Shown in pieces: positions 53,101 through 60,742 of a DNA stretch of 64,000 nt. The notes beneath the pieces were generated by a model, which saw only the letters and a program-made list of their open reading frames with translations, did no database searches and had not been told where the DNA came from. Origin of the DNA: Stygiobacter sp. RIFOXYC2_FULL_38_25. Its GTDB lineage: Bacteria > Bacteroidota > Ignavibacteria > Ignavibacteriales > Melioribacteraceae. The position numbers and the translations under genes were made by a program. The DNA is taken from the NCBI GenBank assembly GCA_001803165.1, contig MHAZ01000017.1:310001-374000 (forward strand). The letters are read 5' to 3'. The stretch's first letter is position 1, and the number at the start of each line of letters is the position of its first letter.

Positions 53101-53120
53101 ACTTAGTTTGTTGGAAAGAA

Positions 53121-53149
53121 AAAGGAGACTATTAACGTCTCCTTTTTTT
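53121..53149 (+). terminator. Rho-independent terminator
   Basis: Stem AGGAGAC/GTCTCCT, seven-base loop and seven T residues directly after the peroxiredoxin gene. Confidence 0.92.
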
Positions 53150-53207
53150 ATTTTAAAGAGGAACTAAAATCGCCTAATGTGATGTTGGGATAATAAAAGA
53201 GGTGAAT

Positions 53208-53669
53208 ATGTTAGAAGTCGGTAAAAAAGCTCCAGCCTTTAAACTCCCGGATGCAAGCGGTAAGAAAATTTCACTTAGCGATTTTAAGGGAAAGAAAGTT
53301 GTAATTTATTTTTATCCGAAGGATATGACCAGCGGCTGCACCCAAGAAGCTTGCGATTTTCGGGATTGGTTTCCGGATTTCAGCAAACTCAAAACAGTTG
53401 TAATAGGAGTAAGTGCTGATTCGGCAAGCCTTCATCAAAAATTTATAGAAAAGTATAGTTTGCCGTTTGTTTTGCTCAGCGATGAGAATAAAGAAGTACT
53501 AGAAAAATATGGTGTGTGGAAAGAAAAAAGTATGTACGGCAGAAAATATATGGGAATTGAAAGAACAACGTTTGTGATAGATGAAGATGGTAAGATTCAA
53601 AATATATTTACCAAAGTTAAAGTTGCCGGTCATGTTGATGAAATACTCAAAGTTCTAAAAGGAAAGTAA
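53208..53669 (+). CDS. bcp: Thioredoxin-dependent peroxiredoxin, Bcp/PrxQ type
   Basis: 153 residues. The Bcp signature is clear: VIYFYPKDMTSGCTQEACDFRD (peroxidatic Cys in SGCTQEAC, resolving Cys five residues on), then GVSADSASLHQKFIEKYSLPFVLLSD and GVWKEKSMYGRKYMGIERTTFVID. Reduces hydroperoxides. I take ATG 53208 with AGAGG five bases upstream; a GTG six bases earlier is possible. It lies 2 bp before the pterin-synthase gene, so it shares an operon with it. Confidence 0.94.
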   Translation: MLEVGKKAPAFKLPDASGKKISLSDFKGKKVVIYFYPKDMTSGCTQEACDFRDWFPDFSKLKTVVIGVSADSASLHQKFIEKYSLPFVLLSDENKEVLEKYGVWKEKSMYGRKYMGIERTTFVIDEDGKIQNIFTKVKVAGHVDEILKVLKGK

Positions 53670-53671
53670 AG

Positions 53672-54085
53672 ATGGTTTATGTTACCCGCCGGGAAATTTT
53701 TTCTGCTTCACACAGATTGTTTAACCCAAATCTTTCGGAAGAAGAAAATAATTCACTTTTCGGAAAGTGTAATAACCCAAATGGGCATGGGCATAATTAT
53801 ACTTTGGAGGTAACAATCTGCGGGGAAGTAAATCCTAAAACCGGCTACCTGATAGATCTGAAGCTCCTAAAACAAATTATTATTGATAACGTGATTAACA
53901 AGGTTGACCACAAAAATCTTAATCTAGATGTGGATTTCCTCGCCGGTAAAATTCCTACTGCGGAAAATATTGCAATCGCAGTTTGGGATGAACTCGAAAA
54001 TAAAATTCCAAATGGAAAACTCTATTCCATCAGGTTACTCGAAACTGAAAACAACTACATCGAATACAAAGGAAAGAATGTTTAA
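53672..54085 (+). CDS. 6-pyruvoyl-tetrahydropterin synthase (PTPS/QueD family), animal-like
   Basis: 137 residues. Zinc ligands His14, His39 and His41 (FSASHRL, NGHGHNY) and the catalytic Cys33 in [15 protein letters not shown], with [10 protein letters not shown] and the Glu of [22 protein letters not shown] is almost letter for letter the stretch of animal PTPS, and the rest is also closer to PTPS than to typical QueD. It would turn dihydroneopterin triphosphate into 6-pyruvoyl-tetrahydropterin. The stop overlaps folE by one base. Confidence 0.9.
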   Translation: MVYVTRREIFSASHRLFNPNLSEEENNSLFGKCNNPNGHGHNYTLEVTICGEVNPKTGYLIDLKLLKQIIIDNVINKVDHKNLNLDVDFLAGKIPTAENIAIAVWDELENKIPNGKLYSIRLLETENNYIEYKGKNV

Positions 54086-54648
54086 TGGACTACTCAAAGT
54101 TTGAAGACAGTGTAAAAACTATTTTGTCGGAAGTTGGTGAAGACATGAGCCGGGAAGGATTGCTTAAAACTCCGTCTCGTGTTGCAAAATCATTTGAATT
54201 TCTTACAGACGGCTACCGAAAAAATATTGATGAGATTTTGAATGATGCTATTTTCGATGAGAAGTATGATGAAATGGTTATCGTAAAGGATATTGATTTC
54301 TACAGCATGTGCGAGCACCATCTTCTTCCCTTCTATGGAAAAATTCACATCGCTTACATTCCAAACGGTAAAATTGTGGGCTTAAGTAAAATTCCAAGAA
54401 TTGTTGAAATGTACGCCAGGCGATTACAAGTACAGGAAAGAATGACCCAAGAGGTTGCAGATACACTAGAAAAATATTTACAGCCAAGAGGTGTGGCAAT
54501 TGTTGCTGAGGGCTATCACATGTGTATGATGATGCGCGGAGTTGAGAAGCAAAATTCCATTACAACTACAAGTGCAATGCATGGCATCTTTAAAGAAGAT
54601 GCAAGAACTAGAGCCGAGTTTTTAAATTTAATTGCTAAGAGAATTTAA
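54085..54648 (+). CDS. folE: GTP cyclohydrolase I
   Basis: 187 residues. Makes dihydroneopterin triphosphate from GTP, the first step to folate or tetrahydrobiopterin. Signatures: [21 protein letters not shown], the zinc motif [44 protein letters not shown] and [14 protein letters not shown] with the second zinc Cys. It sits between the PTPS gene and a short-chain dehydrogenase, overlapping each by one base. Confidence 0.97.
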   Translation: MDYSKFEDSVKTILSEVGEDMSREGLLKTPSRVAKSFEFLTDGYRKNIDEILNDAIFDEKYDEMVIVKDIDFYSMCEHHLLPFYGKIHIAYIPNGKIVGLSKIPRIVEMYARRLQVQERMTQEVADTLEKYLQPRGVAIVAEGYHMCMMMRGVEKQNSITTTSAMHGIFKEDARTRAEFLNLIAKRI

Positions 54649-55352
54649 TGACCGATAAGAAAAAAATTGTTTGGATAACCGGAACCAGTTCCGGCATCGG
54701 AAAATCTTTGGCTGAAATATTTTCTTCGAACGGAGTGTTGGTAGCAGGAACTGCCCGCCGCAAAGAATTACTAAGTGATATTCAAAGGAATCTTGGCGAA
54801 TTATTTATTCCGATTCAGATGGATATAACTAATAAGGCAAAAGTTACAGAAGTTTATAGCGCGCTTAGTGCAGAATATGAGATTGATGCTCTTATAAATA
54901 ATGCAGGCATTACTTCGTTCAGAAATGCAATTGAAGATTCTGTAGAAACAATGGAGAATATAATTCAGACAAATCTTTTGGGCTCGATTTATACAATCAA
55001 AAGTGTTTTGCCGGATATGATTGATAGAAAGAGAGGAACAATTATTAATATTCTTTCGGTGGTAACACAGAAGATTTTTACCGGCAGCAGTGCATACTCT
55101 GCTTCAAAATCCGGATTGCTCGCGTTTACTCAGGTTCTAAGAGAAGAATTACGCGATAAAAATATCCGGGTCATTAATATTTCTCCCGGACCAACGGCTA
55201 CGGAGATTTGGAATGAAAAAGTTTTGGCAAAGCATTCCGAACGAATGATGAGTTCTGTTGCCATTGCGAAGCTAATCTATAGATTATACGAAGAGAAAAG
55301 TAACTTAGTGGCTGAAGAAGTAGTCTTACGCCCTATTACCGGAGAGTTATAA
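54648..55352 (+). CDS. Short-chain dehydrogenase, possibly a sepiapterin-type reductase
   Basis: 234 residues. Classical SDR: NAD(P) loop TGTSSGIG, NNAG, catalytic Ser in NILSV and YSASKSG (Tyr/Lys), plus SPGPTATEIW. The coupled PTPS-folE-SDR order suggests that it reduces 6-pyruvoyl-tetrahydropterin in the last steps of tetrahydrobiopterin synthesis, as sepiapterin reductase does. SDR sequences do not prove substrate, so the pathway role is inferred. Confidence 0.85.
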   Translation: MTDKKKIVWITGTSSGIGKSLAEIFSSNGVLVAGTARRKELLSDIQRNLGELFIPIQMDITNKAKVTEVYSALSAEYEIDALINNAGITSFRNAIEDSVETMENIIQTNLLGSIYTIKSVLPDMIDRKRGTIINILSVVTQKIFTGSSAYSASKSGLLAFTQVLREELRDKNIRVINISPGPTATEIWNEKVLAKHSERMMSSVAIAKLIYRLYEEKSNLVAEEVVLRPITGEL

Positions 55353-55371
55353 TTGTGTTTGCTTTCTGATC

Positions 55372-55411
55372 CCGCCATCGGCGGAGGAATGCCGAAGGCA
55401 TCCCTTCGGGA
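55372..55411. repeat. Cluster of three small palindromes
   Basis: Three consecutive hairpins: CCGCC ATC GGCGG (55372-55384), ATGCC GAA GGCAT (55389-55401), TCCC TTC GGGA (55401-55411). GC-rich against an AT-rich background. Between the SDR stop and the terminator. Confidence 0.55.
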
Positions 55412-55459
55412 GAATCTCAATGAAATCAATATCTAATAAATCTATTTTGTTTAAAACAA

Positions 55460-55486
55460 AAAAGCCGCTTCGATAAGCGGCTTTTT
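55460..55486. terminator. Bidirectional terminator
   Basis: Stem AAAAGCCGCTT/AAGCGGCTTTT with a four-base loop, A-run before and T-run after, between convergent genes. Confidence 0.85.
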
Positions 55487-55511
55487 ATTAGTACAACAAG
55501 AAACTTACTTT

Positions 55512-56540
55512 TTACTTTGAATAAATCTTAGTTAACTCTCTTGGTGTTCTGTTTTTCCAGTTTCCTTTATGGTAACCGTAACCGGCAACTAAAGGCATTG
55601 CCAAAGTAGCTTCGCTGTACACCATTTGTTCAAAAGTTGTTTCAACTTTTCCCCAAGAACTTGCTTCTTTAAGTGTAGATGAAGAAAGCGCGCCATCACG
55701 AACATCGGCAACAGTAATCTGAACAGCATACTTATGCATCGGTGCGTCTTCTTGTAATAAGTCGGCAGCAACAACTATATCTTGAGTAAAGTTTTTCGGA
55801 ACGCCGCCACCAATCATAAATATGCCGGTTTCTTTACTCTTTAATTTAACTTGAGTTAATTCAAGAAAATCTTTTCCGCTATCAATTGATACGTGAGAAT
55901 CTGGGTTTTTTACTTGGTGCATAACAATTCCAAACCCGGCAGAACAATCAGAAAAAGCTGGAACGAAGATAGGAACATTCTTTTTGTAAGCAGCATAAAC
56001 AACACTGTCATCAACTTTAGGTCCGCCGTTTTCATCTAAATACTTTCCAAAATGCCACAACAATTCACGCGAAGAATAAGCACGCTTTTCAAGAGATTCA
56101 AAAATCTTTGCAGTTGTATCATCGCAAACGCGTAATTCATCTTCATCAATAAACGTATCGTAAATACGGTCAATGTGTAAATCGCGCATTTCATTATCAT
56201 CAACAAAAGGAGTTCCAATGTAATGCTTAAAACCAAGCGCTTCGAAGAAATCCTGATCAACCATTATCGCGCCGGTAGAGACAATTGCGTCAACCATGTT
56301 ATTGTTTACCAAATCAAAAACAACTTTCTTCAATCCGGCACTGAACAAGCTTCCGGCTAATGTTAATATTACTGCGCAATCTTTATCCTGAAGCATCATA
56401 TCGTAAATCTTAGCAGCGCGGTTTAAATCTCGCGCGGTAAATGCCATAGCTTCCATTGAATCTACAAGTTTAATAACGTTGTGCTCTTTAATGTCTATAT
56501 GTTTAACTACATTTTTAAGATAATCTTGTTTTGTTGCCAT
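55512..56540 (-). CDS. Deoxyhypusine synthase-like protein
   Basis: 342 residues, close to the family's length. The DHS fold is recognisable: CAVILTLAGSLFSAGLKKVVFDLVNN, VDAIVSTGA, FVPAFSDCSAGFGI, IFMIGGGVPKNFTQDI, QITVADVRDGALS and SWGKVETTFEQMVYSEATLAMPLV, the last with the Lys that forms the covalent intermediate in DHS. Bacteria lack eIF5A, so bacterial members are thought to act on polyamines (homospermidine synthase-type) or unknown substrates. The three genes 57087, 56576 and 55512 lie on the same strand. Confidence 0.92.
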   Translation of the reverse strand: MATKQDYLKNVVKHIDIKEHNVIKLVDSMEAMAFTARDLNRAAKIYDMMLQDKDCAVILTLAGSLFSAGLKKVVFDLVNNNMVDAIVSTGAIMVDQDFFEALGFKHYIGTPFVDDNEMRDLHIDRIYDTFIDEDELRVCDDTTAKIFESLEKRAYSSRELLWHFGKYLDENGGPKVDDSVVYAAYKKNVPIFVPAFSDCSAGFGIVMHQVKNPDSHVSIDSGKDFLELTQVKLKSKETGIFMIGGGVPKNFTQDIVVAADLLQEDAPMHKYAVQITVADVRDGALSSSTLKEASSWGKVETTFEQMVYSEATLAMPLVAGYGYHKGNWKNRTPRELTKIYSK

Positions 56541-56575
56541 TTATTTCTCCTTTTTTTGTGCGCAAAGATATAAAA

Positions 56576-57085
56576 TTATTTATCTAAAATTTTCTTCCCT
56601 ATTAAATGAGAAACCGAAGTTTTTCCCATGGTAAATGGCTGTTCTTCAAAGAAGTCAAATCCTAATTTCCTGTACCAGTTTAGTGCGCGTTCGTTTTGAA
56701 TCATCACGCCGATGTATATTTCTGTGAAGTTGAGCTTCGCTGCTTCTTCACAAGCTAAATTGAAGAACTGCAATCCAATTTTTAGCTTTTGATATTCCGG
56801 CAAAACATAAATTGAAGAAAGATAGAAACGGTTTTCCTCTTTGTTTACATGCAATTTAAGCCAGCCGCAGATTGTATTGTCTATTTCGGCAACGTAACAA
56901 ATGAAATTGTTATTCTTGCACGCCTCTTTTAACAATTCTACAGTGTAAGTCTTGTCTAAGTAGCTGTCCAAATCAGTTTTGGGAATAAAGGGGGAATAAG
57001 CTTCTTGCCATGAAATTTGCAAAACATTCCGCACGGCTTCTGCGTCACTCTCATTCCACTTTCGAATTTTCACAGTTGGTCCCAT
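56576..57085 (-). CDS. GNAT-family N-acetyltransferase
   Basis: 169 residues. N-terminal RKWNESDAEAVRNVLQISWQEAYSPFI, acetyl-CoA loop region YVLPEYQKLKIGLQFFNLACEEA (in place of the usual Q/RxxGxG/A), and late GVMIQNERALNWYRKLGFDFFEEQPFTMG typical of the family. Substrate unknown. It lies 1 bp after the epimerase gene, so the two are probably co-transcribed. Confidence 0.88.
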   Translation of the reverse strand: MGPTVKIRKWNESDAEAVRNVLQISWQEAYSPFIPKTDLDSYLDKTYTVELLKEACKNNNFICYVAEIDNTICGWLKLHVNKEENRFYLSSIYVLPEYQKLKIGLQFFNLACEEAAKLNFTEIYIGVMIQNERALNWYRKLGFDFFEEQPFTMGKTSVSHLIGKKILDK

Positions 57086-57086
57086 A

Positions 57087-58121
57087 TTAGAAAAATCTCT
57101 TAGCTAATTTAAGAATACCTTGTTCCCAAGGAACGCGGTGGCTTATGCCGCTATGGTTCTGAAATGAATTTAAGTTTTCCAAATACCATTTATAATTTCT
57201 AATGAGCGCATCTTTGTTGGAGAACTTAGGAGCGAATCCTAAAATCTTCTCAGCCTTTTCGATTGAAACAAAAGAATCTTTGGAAGCTGTTTCATAAACC
57301 CACTTGTACAAAGGAGAAAGTTTTAGTGCCTCCAAGAATTTAAGTAGAAGTATAATCGGCTTCTCCGGCAAAGGAACAATTTGCTTTCCAAATCCGGCAT
57401 AATCTAAAACAGCTTGGTAATCTTCCTTCATAGTTGTGAATTCTTTAGCGCCAATATTAAATGTATCATTCACAATGTCTTTTGGAAGTATTATGCACTT
57501 GTAAATCGCTTCGCATAAATCTTCTACATCAAGCAATTGATAACGGTTGTTCCCGGAACCAATCATAGGAAAACCTTTGCCATCTTTTGCCCAATCATAA
57601 AACAAGGCAAATACTCCAAGCCTTTCCGGTCCAATAAAAGACTTTGGTCTAAGAATTGGAACACACAAATTTTTGTTGCGGTATTCACGACAAATATTTT
57701 CTGCTTCGATTTTAGCTTTACCATACGGACCAACACCATCTAACTTATCGGTTTCAAAAAGCGGATGATGGTCGGGAATTCCATAGACAGCAGTAGAGGA
57801 AATATGAATAAAGCGTTCAACTTGTTTTTCAAATGCGCTTTGTAAAAGAAGTTTTGTACCGGCAACATCCGTTGAGAAAATTTCTTCTTCAGCATAGAGT
57901 GGAAGAGCTGCCGCAGTATGGATCACAATTTCGGCTTTACTAATTGCCTGCCTGACGGACTCTAAATTCCTAATATCTCCCTTAATTACTTCTATCCGGT
58001 TCTTCTCCGGATAGTCGAATTCAACTGTATCTAATGAGGTAATTTCAAAATTCTTGTCAAGTAGGTAGCGAATTAGGTTAATTCCTAAGAAGCCGGAACC
58101 GCCGGTAACGAGTACTTTCAT
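57087..58121 (-). CDS. NAD-dependent epimerase/dehydratase
   Basis: 344 residues. Extended-SDR: MKVLVTGGSGFLGINLIRYL with GxxGxxG, GDIRN, HTAAALPLYAEEE, YGKAKIEAE (catalytic Tyr and Lys), and PKSFIGPERLGVF. Members act on sugar nucleotides or steroid-like substrates. I choose ATG 58121, where the Rossmann strand begins; an earlier in-frame start would add 11 residues. Confidence 0.88.
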   Translation of the reverse strand: MKVLVTGGSGFLGINLIRYLLDKNFEITSLDTVEFDYPEKNRIEVIKGDIRNLESVRQAISKAEIVIHTAAALPLYAEEEIFSTDVAGTKLLLQSAFEKQVERFIHISSTAVYGIPDHHPLFETDKLDGVGPYGKAKIEAENICREYRNKNLCVPILRPKSFIGPERLGVFALFYDWAKDGKGFPMIGSGNNRYQLLDVEDLCEAIYKCIILPKDIVNDTFNIGAKEFTTMKEDYQAVLDYAGFGKQIVPLPEKPIILLLKFLEALKLSPLYKWVYETASKDSFVSIEKAEKILGFAPKFSNKDALIRNYKWYLENLNSFQNHSGISHRVPWEQGILKLAKRFF

Positions 58122-58165
58122 TGGGTATCCGATATTTGTCCCAAAATTAAGCAAAAACAGTTTAC

Positions 58166-58260
58166 GGCGGTTCTAAAAATATCAATATCCTTTGCGGACT
58201 TTGCGTTTTCTTTGCGAACTCTGCGGTGAATTTTTATAAAAGCTAATTTTTAGAACTGCC
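58166..58260. repeat. 95-bp element with 15-bp terminal inverted repeats
   Basis: GGCGGTTCTAAAAAT (58166-58180) and ATTTTTAGAACTGCC (58246-58260) are inverted, 14 of 15 by eye. The interior has four tandem units (CTTTGCGGA, CTTTGCGTTTT, CTTTGCGAA, CTCTGCGGTG; 58190-58227). The size and ends look like a small non-autonomous mobile element. Confidence 0.6.
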
Positions 58261-58347
58261 CTTTAGTTCAGGTACCACTAGGAATTTTTCTGTTGTTTAT
58301 TTATGCTATAATTAAGTATAATTTACATATCAGTTCTGGAGGTGATA

Positions 58348-58404
58348 ATGGATTCAAATGGTTTAAGTCCGGCAGAAAGATTATTAATAATTGAAACACA
58401 CTAG
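58348..58404 (+). pseudogene. Antitoxin remnant (PF09720-like), left copy
   Basis: An 18-codon frame, MDSNGLSPAERLLIIETH, then a stop. It is related to the N-terminus of the antitoxin at 59350 (MDSKNIIQSALSLSPAERLFIIET) and has a GGAGG site. The upstream 40 bp also match those before 59350 (TTATTTAT…CTATAATT…ACATATCA). It is truncated and lacks the internal KNIIQSAL, so it is a decayed duplicate. Confidence 0.7.
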
Positions 58405-58430
58405 AACAAAAATAAAAAAGCCTTATTCGT

Positions 58431-59261
58431 ATGAGTAACATTAAACTTTTTGAGTCTGTAAAAATTCGTTCAGCATGGAACGAAGCAGAACAAAAATGGT
58501 ATTTCTCAGTTGCCGATGTTGTTGAAGCATTAACCAACACACCAAATGCTACCGACTACATCAAAAAGATGCGAAAGCGTGATGAGGAGCTTTCCAAAGG
58601 GTGGGGACAATTTGTCACCCCCCTTGAGTTGGAGACGGCTGGAGGAAAACAAAAGATTAATTGTGCCAACGCTGAAGGTCTGTTAAGAATTATCCAATCT
58701 ATCCCATCTCCTAAAGCAGAGCCGTTTAAAAGATGGCTTGCGCGTGTTGGTTACGAACGGTTGGAAGAAATTGAAAATCCCGAACTCGCCTCTCGACGAA
58801 TAAGAGAAATCTATAAAGCTAAAGGGTACAGCGATGAATGGATTGAAAAGCGATTACGCGGTATTGCTGTTAGAGATGAATTAACCGACGAATGGAAAAA
58901 GCGCGGAGTAAAAGAACAAATTGAATTTGCAATTCTTACTTCAGAAATTAGCAAAGCAACTTTTGGGTTAACTCCTTCAGAGTACAAAGAATTAAAAAGT
59001 TTACCGGGGAAAGGGGAAAACCTTAGAGACCATATGACAGACCTCGAGCTTATTTTTACTATGCTCGGCGAAGCATCAACTACTGAAATAACAAAAAAAG
59101 CTGATGCGAAAGGATTTGTTGAAAATAAAACTGCTGCTAAAAAGGGAGGTAAAATTGCCGGCGATGCCCGTATTGCTCTTGAAAATGAAACCGGTAAAAA
59201 CATTGTTTCAAAAGAAAATTACCTTAAGCTAGCTGAAAAGAAAAAACGGAAGTTGAAATAG
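58431..59261 (+). CDS. BRO-N/antirepressor family protein (DinD-like)
   Basis: 276 residues. N-terminal BRO-N: FESVKIRSAWNEAEQKWYFSVADVVEALTNTPNATDYIKKM and NCANAEGLLRIIQSIPSPKAEPFKRWLARVGYERLEE. The C-terminal ~150 residues (RDELTDEWKKRGVKEQIEFAILTSEISKATFGLTPSEYKEL) are the conserved part of DinD-like phage-associated proteins. Role probably DNA binding or antirepression. It is flanked by two antitoxin fragments, so it seems to have landed in or next to a toxin-antitoxin locus. Confidence 0.9.
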   Translation: MSNIKLFESVKIRSAWNEAEQKWYFSVADVVEALTNTPNATDYIKKMRKRDEELSKGWGQFVTPLELETAGGKQKINCANAEGLLRIIQSIPSPKAEPFKRWLARVGYERLEEIENPELASRRIREIYKAKGYSDEWIEKRLRGIAVRDELTDEWKKRGVKEQIEFAILTSEISKATFGLTPSEYKELKSLPGKGENLRDHMTDLELIFTMLGEASTTEITKKADAKGFVENKTAAKKGGKIAGDARIALENETGKNIVSKENYLKLAEKKKRKLK

Positions 59262-59349
59262 CAACGGAGATATTAAAACTGTCAAACCCGAGCATTTTTT
59301 CCCGTTATTTATTTATACTATAATTCACATATCATTTTTGGAGATAATA

Positions 59350-59552
59350 ATGGATTCAAAAAATATAATCCAAAGTGCTCTCAGCTTAAGTCCCGCAGAA
59401 AGATTGTTCATAATTGAAACTCCTTCCAAAAGTTTAGCGAACCGATTGCCGATGTGGAAAAACTTTGGAAAGAAGAAGTTGAGCAAAGATATGGCGCCTA
59501 TGTAAGCGAAAAAATTAAGACTATATCTTACGTAAATTTATTATTAGGGTAA
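59350..59552 (+). pseudogene. Frameshifted type II antitoxin (PF09720-like)
   Basis: Starts MDSKNIIQSALSLSPAERLFIIETPSKSL. A one-base loss near 59434-59437 then changes the frame; the other frame continues with SEPIADVEKLWKEEVEQRY and GAYVSEKIKTISY, the usual C-terminal half of these addiction-module antitoxins. As written the first frame ends at 59505. So it is a broken antitoxin, with a lost stop and a fused toxin end just after. Confidence 0.82.
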
Positions 59553-59608
59553 TTGCGGTTGCACATCAACACAGAAAACCGAATTTTTGGTTAAACCGCG
59601 AAATTTAG
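59522..59608 (+). pseudogene. RelE/ParE toxin C-terminal remnant
   Basis: A frame reading YILRKFIIRVIAVAHQHRKP then NFWLNREI and stop at 59606. IRVIAVAHQHRKPNFW is the conserved C-terminus of RelE/ParE-family toxins. The first ~60 residues are missing: the antitoxin's KTISY is joined almost directly to the toxin's last third, so a deletion removed the middle of the operon. The rest of the gap to 59719 holds a repeat-like stretch (GCATCTAGAATC, CCAGCATC) and no gene. Confidence 0.8.
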
Positions 59609-59719
59609 GCGAAAAGGTAAGAAGCGTTAGATAAGATTAGATACGATAAAGTTGTCAAGCATCTAGAATCGGCAATCCAGCATCAAAAACCGTGCTTTAA
59701 AATAAAATACCCACATTTC

Positions 59720-59750
59720 TTGACATTCTAAGCTCCTGCCAATATATTTA
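59720..59750 (+). promoter_or_regulatory. Promoter of rplM-rpsI
   Basis: TTGACA at 59720-59725, 17-base spacer, TATATT at 59743-59748 (TATATTTA). It fits the sigma-70 consensus and also the TTG-N20-TAnnTTT layout seen elsewhere in this window. Confidence 0.7.
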
Positions 59751-59790
59751 CACCCCTTGAAAAATAGTTATTTTGTGTTTGGAGGATGTT

Positions 59791-60231
59791 TTGAAGCAAG
59801 AAAGAATTACAAGATTCATCAAACCGGAAGATGCCAATCAAAAATGGTACGTGGTTGATGCAAAAGATCAGGTCTTAGGACGCTTAGCTGCACAGGTTGC
59901 TCGTGTAATACGCGGAAAAAACAAAGCGCTATTTACACCAAATATGGATGCCGGTGATTTCGTTGTTGTTATCAACGCAGATAAAGTTCGTATGACTGGA
60001 AAAAGAGAATCTCAGAAAGAATATTTTTCACACTCTCTTTATCCGGGTGGTGGAAGATTTCGTTCATTTTCCGAAGTAATGACAAAGAACCCATCTTGGG
60101 TTGTTGAAAATGCAGTTAAAGGTATGTTGCCAAAGACTAAACTCGGAAAAAGATTAGGCAAAAAGTTAAAAGTCTATGCAGGCGAATCGCATCCGCATAG
60201 CGCGCAGAAACCTGAAGTATTAAGTTTTTAA
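59791..60231 (+). CDS. rplM: 50S ribosomal protein L13
   Basis: 146 residues. [59 protein letters not shown] and the end [35 protein letters not shown] identify L13. The start is TTG 59791, five bases after GGAGG; a nearby ATG at 59786 is out of frame. Followed 13 bp later by rpsI. Confidence 0.97.
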   Translation: MKQERITRFIKPEDANQKWYVVDAKDQVLGRLAAQVARVIRGKNKALFTPNMDAGDFVVVINADKVRMTGKRESQKEYFSHSLYPGGGRFRSFSEVMTKNPSWVVENAVKGMLPKTKLGKRLGKKLKVYAGESHPHSAQKPEVLSF

Positions 60232-60244
60232 CGGAGCTTTTTTA

Positions 60245-60631
60245 ATGATAGATAAAATCTATGTTGGTAGAAGAAAAGATGCTGTAGCCAGAGTCTATTT
60301 AAGATCTGGTTCCGGAAAAGTTACAATTAACGATAGAGCATTCGAAAACTACTTCCCTATGAAAGAGCAGAGAGATAATGTTCTCATGCCTTTTGTTGTT
60401 ACAGAGACAGTTGGAAAATATGATGTTTTTGCAAATGCCGCCGGCGGTGGTATTAACGGTCAATCCGATTCTATCCGTTTGGGTATTGCAAGAGCATTAG
60501 AAGGAATTAATGCTGATTTTCGTCCGCAGCTTAAATCAGAAGGACTTCTTAAAAGAGATCCTAGAATGGTTGAGCGTAAAAAATATGGACAGAAGAAAGC
60601 ACGCAAGCGCTTCCAATTCTCTAAGAGATAA
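60245..60631 (+). CDS. rpsI: 30S ribosomal protein S9
   Basis: 128 residues. [53 protein letters not shown] and the basic tail [24 protein letters not shown] that reaches the P site mark S9. Partner of L13 in the standard pair. Confidence 0.98.
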   Translation: MIDKIYVGRRKDAVARVYLRSGSGKVTINDRAFENYFPMKEQRDNVLMPFVVTETVGKYDVFANAAGGGINGQSDSIRLGIARALEGINADFRPQLKSEGLLKRDPRMVERKKYGQKKARKRFQFSKR

Positions 60632-60742
60632 TTTTTACTTATTTAATTAACTAATCATACTCTCAGATTTGCAGCCTGTGTCCCGCACAAAAAGGGATGG
60701 AATGCAGAGAAGAAGAGAGTAGAAGAAAAACAGGAGCATTTT

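Noticed and set aside
60632-60742. Possible ribosomal-protein leader structure before rpsB
   Set aside because: I could not find a convincing conserved fold by eye; only a purine-rich stretch and the ribosome binding site are evident.
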